A stretch of 33,970 nucleotides of DNA from Ignavibacteriales bacterium (GTDB lineage: Bacteria > Bacteroidota > Ignavibacteria > Ignavibacteriales > Melioribacteraceae): positions 1 to 33,970 of the forward strand of contig JACRFC010000036.1 in assembly GCA_016234355.1 (NCBI GenBank), read 5' to 3'. This document shows positions 30,105 to 33,970 of this stretch, piece by piece. The position numbers were made by a program, and so were the translations under genes. The notes below the pieces were generated by a model. It was not told where the DNA came from and made no database searches. It saw only the letters and a program-made list of their open reading frames with translations. Numbering within the stretch: the first letter of the stretch is position 1; each line of letters starts with the position of its first letter.

Positions 30105-31154
30105 ATGCAAAATCAACCAGATAAAAATCAAACGGGATTGTTTGAAGTATTTCGGCAAGAACTCAGATTAAGGAATTACAGTTACAAAACAATCAAATCT
30201 TATACAAGTTGTTTAAGAAACTTTACCAGTTATTTCCGTCCGCAGCATCCCCGCCAAATAAATGAAAACGATATTAAAAAGTATTTACTTCATCTTGCAG
30301 ATTCAAAACATCTTTCCTCTTCAACTATAAATCAGCATTTCAACGCATTGCGGTTTCTCTATGTAGATTTATATAAATCACCATTTAGAATCGGTACAAT
30401 TCCAAGGCCTAAAAAAGAAAAGAAATTACCGGATGTTCTGAATGAGGAAGAAGTGGTGAGAATTTTTAACGCGGTATCGAATTTAAAACACCGAACAATG
30501 TTGATGCTTGCCTATGCAAGCGGATTGCGGGTGAGTGAGGTTGTGAGTTTGAAGGTAGAAGACTTTGATATTGATCGTAACATGATTCATATTCGTGGGG
30601 CGAAAGGAAAGAAAGACCGTTATACATTACTGCCGGTATCACTCAAGGAAACACTGCACAGATACTGGAAGGAATACAATCTTGGAAAATCCGGCTGGTT
30701 ATTTCCAGGTGCAAAACCGAATTATCATTTAGCCGCACAAAGTATACAACATGTGTTTGAGCGTTCGGTTCGGCAAGCAGGAATTACAAAACCTGTTTCC
30801 ATGCACACATTGAGGCATTCATTTGCAACACACCTTTTGGAACATGGTACTGATTTACGGTATATTCAGGAATTGCTCGGTCACGAAAGTTCAAAGACGA
30901 CAGAAATTTACACCATGAGATATTATGTATATGTTTTCCAGAGTAAATATTTACCCGGTTGGATAATGACATTGAAGAATGGAGTGAAAAATAAAGACCA
31001 AATATCCAACGGGGTGAATAAAGGAATTTTATCTCACGGGGTAGATACTCACGTAAGTAAGCAAATCATTGGAAAAATTAAAAGCCCTCTGGATTTTATC
31101 GTAAAAGAGATAAATTCAGGGAAATATTTAGGAAAATTTAAATTAATTGAATAA
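30105..31154 (+). CDS. Tyrosine recombinase (XerC/D-like, similar to integron-integrase relatives) with 45-aa in-frame insertion near C-terminus
   Basis: LAYASGLRVSEVVSLKVEDFD (Arg), HTLRHSFATHLLEHGTDLRYIQELLGHESSKTTEIYT (HxxR, H, Tyr), followed after the insertion by THVSKQIIGKIKSPLDF. Confidence 0.92.
   Translation: MQNQPDKNQTGLFEVFRQELRLRNYSYKTIKSYTSCLRNFTSYFRPQHPRQINENDIKKYLLHLADSKHLSSSTINQHFNALRFLYVDLYKSPFRIGTIPRPKKEKKLPDVLNEEEVVRIFNAVSNLKHRTMLMLAYASGLRVSEVVSLKVEDFDIDRNMIHIRGAKGKKDRYTLLPVSLKETLHRYWKEYNLGKSGWLFPGAKPNYHLAAQSIQHVFERSVRQAGITKPVSMHTLRHSFATHLLEHGTDLRYIQELLGHESSKTTEIYTMRYYVYVFQSKYLPGWIMTLKNGVKNKDQISNGVNKGILSHGVDTHVSKQIIGKIKSPLDFIVKEINSGKYLGKFKLIE
30912..31046 (+). repeat. 135-bp palindromic in-frame insertion inside the recombinase ORF
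   Basis: Interrupts EIY|THVSKQIIGKIKSPLD. Inner arms TATTTACCCGGTTGGATA (30948-30965) / TATCCAACGGGGTGAATA (31003-31020), 16/18 complementary; outer arms CCATGAGATA (30913-30922) / TATCTCACGG (31030-31039), 9/10. Confidence 0.7.
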
Positions 31155-31168
31155 TAAACTAAAAGAAA

Positions 31169-31192
31169 TAACAATGACATATGTCGTTGTTA
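31169..31192. other. Near-perfect 24-bp palindrome at recombinase/cassette junction; candidate attI or degenerate attachment site
   Basis: TAACAATGACATATGTCGTTGTTA (one mismatched pair), 7 bp before GTTATGT cassette boundary. Confidence 0.45.
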
Positions 31193-31199
31193 CATATAG

Positions 31200-32183
31200 T
31201 TATGTGCAACGCAACTTGCGAATGAGTAAGGCCGCACGGCCAAGGACAGCTATCATGCGACTTCCTACTCTGACTTTCCTCGTGCTTGCTTTCCTGCACA
31301 CCGCGAACGGTCAAGAACCCCAGCGACTTTCGGGGCCTGATATTTCTCCGGCGGTGTGGGGAGTTCTTGAGTTACCCCATGCTCCTGGACCTCACGCGGG
31401 TGTGATCATTCTTCACGGATCATTCGGCTGGCGGCCTACGTACGCTCAATTCGCAAGAGCACTCGCAGACTCTGGGTTCGTTGCCCTCGCAATCAACTAT
31501 TTTGCAGAGACTGGTCGTGACACCGTCCCGGAACAACGACTCCAAATGCGCCCACTGTGGCAGGCGGCAATCCGCAGTGCGGCGGGTTATCTTCGCGCAC
31601 AACCGTTCGTCATTTCTGATAGTCTGGGATTGGTGGGTTTTTCCCGAGGGGCGTTTCTCGCTGTCTCAGTGGCTTCTTCCATCCCAGGGATAAAGGCCGT
31701 TGTCGATTACTTCGGTGGAATCGATACCAGCAGGCAGTCGCTTGAAGTTCAGGTTCGAGACTTCCCGCCTCTCCTTATCCTTCATGGCAATGCAGACACC
31801 ATCGTACCAGTATCACGCGCACATCAGCTGAAACAAGCAGTCATCGCTCACGGGGGTGAAGTCGAAATGTACACCTATCCTGGTGCACATCACGCATTCA
31901 ACGCGACTTTCAGTCCGAGCTACTCAGAGACAGCAGCCCTAGATTCTTTCAAACGCACGATTGAATTTCTGAGGAGGCGATTGTCAAAGGTGAACTGACA
32001 CGTGCGGCCTTACACCGAGCAACAGTTGCGCTGCGCATAACAAGCGTAAGCACGACACTCGCTCATTTGATATGGCAATGTGGAACCTCGGTTTAAAAGA
32101 TAGTTGTTCTCGTTCCACCGTTTTGCTCACGAGAAATTTGTCTTTTGATAGTTCGCAAAACGGCGGCGTTGTTTGCCGAGACG
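31200..32183 (+). mobile_element. Integron-type gene cassette 1
   Basis: Starts after G|TTATGT and ends at G|TTAGCC. The first 39 bases (31199-31237) are complementary to the stretch ending at the attC R'' box (32002-32041), including an exact 12-bp GTAAGGCCGCAC/GTGCGGCCTTAC. GC-rich relative to flanks. Confidence 0.7.
31255..31998 (+). CDS. Exported dienelactone hydrolase-family alpha/beta hydrolase
   Basis: MRLPTLTFLVLAFLHTANGQ signal; GVIILHGSFGW, LGLVGFSRGAFLA nucleophile elbow (Ser), HGNADTIVPV (Asp), YPGAHHAFN (His). ORF track start at 31147 lies outside the cassette. Confidence 0.85.
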   Translation: MRLPTLTFLVLAFLHTANGQEPQRLSGPDISPAVWGVLELPHAPGPHAGVIILHGSFGWRPTYAQFARALADSGFVALAINYFAETGRDTVPEQRLQMRPLWQAAIRSAAGYLRAQPFVISDSLGLVGFSRGAFLAVSVASSIPGIKAVVDYFGGIDTSRQSLEVQVRDFPPLLILHGNADTIVPVSRAHQLKQAVIAHGGEVEMYTYPGAHHAFNATFSPSYSETAALDSFKRTIEFLRRRLSKVN

Positions 32184-32189
32184 TTAGCC
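32035..32189 (+). other. attC-like recombination site of cassette 1
   Basis: R''-like GCATAAC (32035) to R'-like GTTAGCC (32183); internal GTGGAAC (32080-32086)/GTTCCAC (32112-32118) stem; shares CTCGCTCATTTG and GAGAAATTTGTCTTTTGATAG-like blocks with the site at 33729. Confidence 0.7.
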
Positions 32190-32245
32190 GCAATGCCAAG
32201 CTTAAATAACTTTCAACCTTTTTTCATAACTAAAGGAGTGTTCAT

Positions 32246-33694
32246 ATGAAATCACTATCATATTTTCTTCTGATTGCGATGGCTATCTTCGTCACGAGTT
32301 GGACTCAAGCGCAGCCGACTGGGCAGCTAAGTCTCTTCAGGCTCGTAAAGTCGGTTCAGGTGACGCCCGCCGGCAACCTCCTGGGCGGCGAGTTCGTCCG
32401 CATCGGCTACGTGCCCAGCAGGAACAGTATTGTCGTCACCTTCAAAGCGAAGCTTGACAAGGGGGAGGGGGGCTGTACCAACGTCCCTGGCTATAGCTTC
32501 GCCTATGGCTATGCCTACACGGAATACACCACGGACATGGTGGAGACCAACAAGGGCGTCATCACCTGTCAGGTGGGAGTTGACGTCGGGGGACTCTTTC
32601 TCGGTGACGACTTCTATTACGCAATGGCGAATTGTGTAAAGCCCGGAATCGGCAAATGCGATGTGGATGGATGGCAACTAGCCAAGTACAATGCAGTCAC
32701 GTGGGCGAGCCTGGATAGCACCTTCACCTATCCCCTCGCCACCGGGCAGGTCGCTGCCGACCCGATGCTCGCCTACGTGAACGGGAAGATCGACATCAGC
32801 TCTGTTATCGTGGGCGATCCGCCGCAGCTGGGTCCTTTTGTGAGCTACCCGTCCCACCACAATTTCTTCACAACCGACCTGAAGTTCGACAGCAACCGAA
32901 TCCTAAATGAAAAGGGGGGCGGCGCCCTCTCATCGCTCGTTGTCGTCGGCGACACAATCAATATGATCGCAGGCACCGCGATACTCGGAGACATGATTGT
33001 TATCCGGTACGATAAGAGTTGGAACCATCTCAGCACAGACACGCTCAAGAAGAAATCGGGGTGCCCAGAAGGCGCGGCATTCGACGGCAGCCGGTTCTAC
33101 GTCGCGTACCTCGATGTGCCCTGTACGACCTTCCCGTGTCCCGATAACGTGCGTCTGGCCGCTTTCGACAGGAACTGGAATCTCCTGGACGACATCGCGG
33201 TTACGAGCTTCAGTTCCTCAGACAAGAAGCAGCCGAACCGGCCTACGCTTGCCCTGCGGAACGGCCGTCTCTACGTGGCCTATGACCAAACCGAGAACGA
33301 GACATTCAATCCGCCTATCCCTCTGGACAGCGCCGACCTTCAGGTACACGTGAAGGTCTACGAGTTGACTCCTGCAACTGGAATTGTGTCGCCTGGTGGC
33401 CAATCAATTTTCCCCGATCAATTGCAACTTGAGCAGAATTATCCGAATCCTTTCAATCCCTCAACGACCATTGAGTACCAACTTCCATCACGGGCATACA
33501 TTAACATCTCTATCTACAATTCCGTCGGTCAACTTGTACGTGTTCTTTATTCAGGTGAGTCTTCAGCTGGGAATCATTCTATTGTTTGGGATTCTCGAGA
33601 CGACAGTGGCCGTTCGGTTGCAACTGGGACATACTTTTATCAAGTCAAGGTTGGCGATGCTGTCCAAACTAAGAAGGCCTTACTAATCAAATGA
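32246..33694 (+). CDS. Secreted propeller-like protein of unknown function with T9SS C-terminal sorting domain
   Basis: Signal peptide ...VTSWTQAQ; C-terminus LEQNYPNPFNPSTTIEYQLPSRAYINISIYNSVGQLVRVL...ATGTYFYQVKVGDAVQTKKALLIK; ORF preceded by aaggag. Confidence 0.8.
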   Translation: MKSLSYFLLIAMAIFVTSWTQAQPTGQLSLFRLVKSVQVTPAGNLLGGEFVRIGYVPSRNSIVVTFKAKLDKGEGGCTNVPGYSFAYGYAYTEYTTDMVETNKGVITCQVGVDVGGLFLGDDFYYAMANCVKPGIGKCDVDGWQLAKYNAVTWASLDSTFTYPLATGQVAADPMLAYVNGKIDISSVIVGDPPQLGPFVSYPSHHNFFTTDLKFDSNRILNEKGGGALSSLVVVGDTINMIAGTAILGDMIVIRYDKSWNHLSTDTLKKKSGCPEGAAFDGSRFYVAYLDVPCTTFPCPDNVRLAAFDRNWNLLDDIAVTSFSSSDKKQPNRPTLALRNGRLYVAYDQTENETFNPPIPLDSADLQVHVKVYELTPATGIVSPGGQSIFPDQLQLEQNYPNPFNPSTTIEYQLPSRAYINISIYNSVGQLVRVLYSGESSAGNHSIVWDSRDDSGRSVATGTYFYQVKVGDAVQTKKALLIK

Positions 33695-33728
33695 TTCTAA
33701 TCTTTTCTCATCTATCGCTTGGCACTGC

Positions 33729-33840
33729 GGCTAACAACACGCATTACGAGGCTCGCTCATTTGGTAAATATGAAAATTAAAGTGCTCGCTCCATTTGTTT
33801 TGCCGCAGAGAATTTGTCATTTAATAGCGACGTGTTGCGT
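33729..33840 (+). other. attC-like recombination site of cassette 2
   Basis: GGCTAAC R''-like; CAACACG/CGTGTTG L-box pair; R'-like GTTGCGT at 33834; blocks shared with the 32035 site. Alternative right end GTAACCG at 33852. Confidence 0.6.
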
Positions 33841-33970
33841 CAAAATAAAAGGTAACCGAAGCGATATTATAGGAAGTATGTGTTGATAATAAAGTTAACC
33901 GATTGTTAAAGAGATAAATCTGGAGTAATAATAATTGTTTCTTTCTTTTTTTGCTACTTTTTTTCTTTCT

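Larger units (their letters stand above)
32184..33840 (+). mobile_element. Integron-type gene cassette 2 (right end uncertain)
   Basis: Left end GTTAGCCGCAATGCCAAGC (32183-32201) complementary 18/19 to GCTTGGCACTGCGGCTAAC (33717-33735) preceding attC; GC-rich. Confidence 0.65.

Noticed and set aside
30915-30960. GIY-YIG-like N-terminal motif MRYYVYVFQSK inside the integrase insertion
   Set aside because: Only about 11 residues resemble the start of small GIY-YIG proteins; the rest of the 45 aa lacks the GIY/YIG strand and catalytic Arg/Glu. Palindromic structure explains the insert better, though a decayed fragment cannot be excluded.
31147-31254. ORF-track N-terminal extension of the cassette 1 hydrolase
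   Set aside because: It runs across the cassette boundary into the recombinase 3' end; ATG at 31255 (or 31222) gives a normal signal peptide.
32327-33353. Overlapping ORFs on both strands within the GC-rich cassette 2 gene (116, 118, 69 aa, etc.)
   Set aside because: GC-rich sequence has few stops; compositions are arginine/serine-rich shadows of the sense ORF with its clear signal peptide and CTD.
1-33970. CRISPR array, tRNA or rRNA genes
   Set aside because: No regularly spaced short repeats, tRNA cloverleaf or rRNA-like segments recognised by eye; a tRNAscan/Infernal run would be needed to be certain.

Overview
AT-rich, mostly plus-strand bacterial segment. Gene content (several proteins with the C-terminal NYPNPFNPxTTI...GVYxYxI...xKKMLLxK type IX secretion sorting domain, many signal peptides and lipoproteins) points to a Bacteroidota/Ignavibacteria-like chromosome. 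Left part: a truncated acyl-AMP ligase, an acyl carrier protein and an MBOAT acyltransferase (dltA/C/B-like logic), then secreted or envelope proteins (lipoprotein, two T9SS cargo proteins, TPR/YaiO-like barrel, M23 peptidase), a NarL-type two-component system, a tandem pair of small secreted paralogues, HAD hydrolase, amidase, cytidylate-kinase-like protein, PEBP protein, beta-lactamase-class-C-like hydrolase, M61 peptidase, trypsin-like lipoprotein and a Tat-exported class V aminotransferase. The most unusual region is about 30.0-33.9 kb: a tyrosine recombinase followed on the same strand by two GC-rich gene cassettes separated by long, mutually homologous attC-like sites. Each cassette has inverted complementarity between its two ends, as expected for integron cassettes. 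The recombinase appears to lack the IntI-specific insertion, points toward the cassettes (reverse-integron layout), and carries a 135-bp in-frame palindromic insertion directly after its catalytic-Tyr motif (IY|T...THVS). Both cassettes encode exported proteins; the second looks like a GC-rich body fused to a more host-like T9SS sorting domain. No rRNA, tRNA or CRISPR was recognised.
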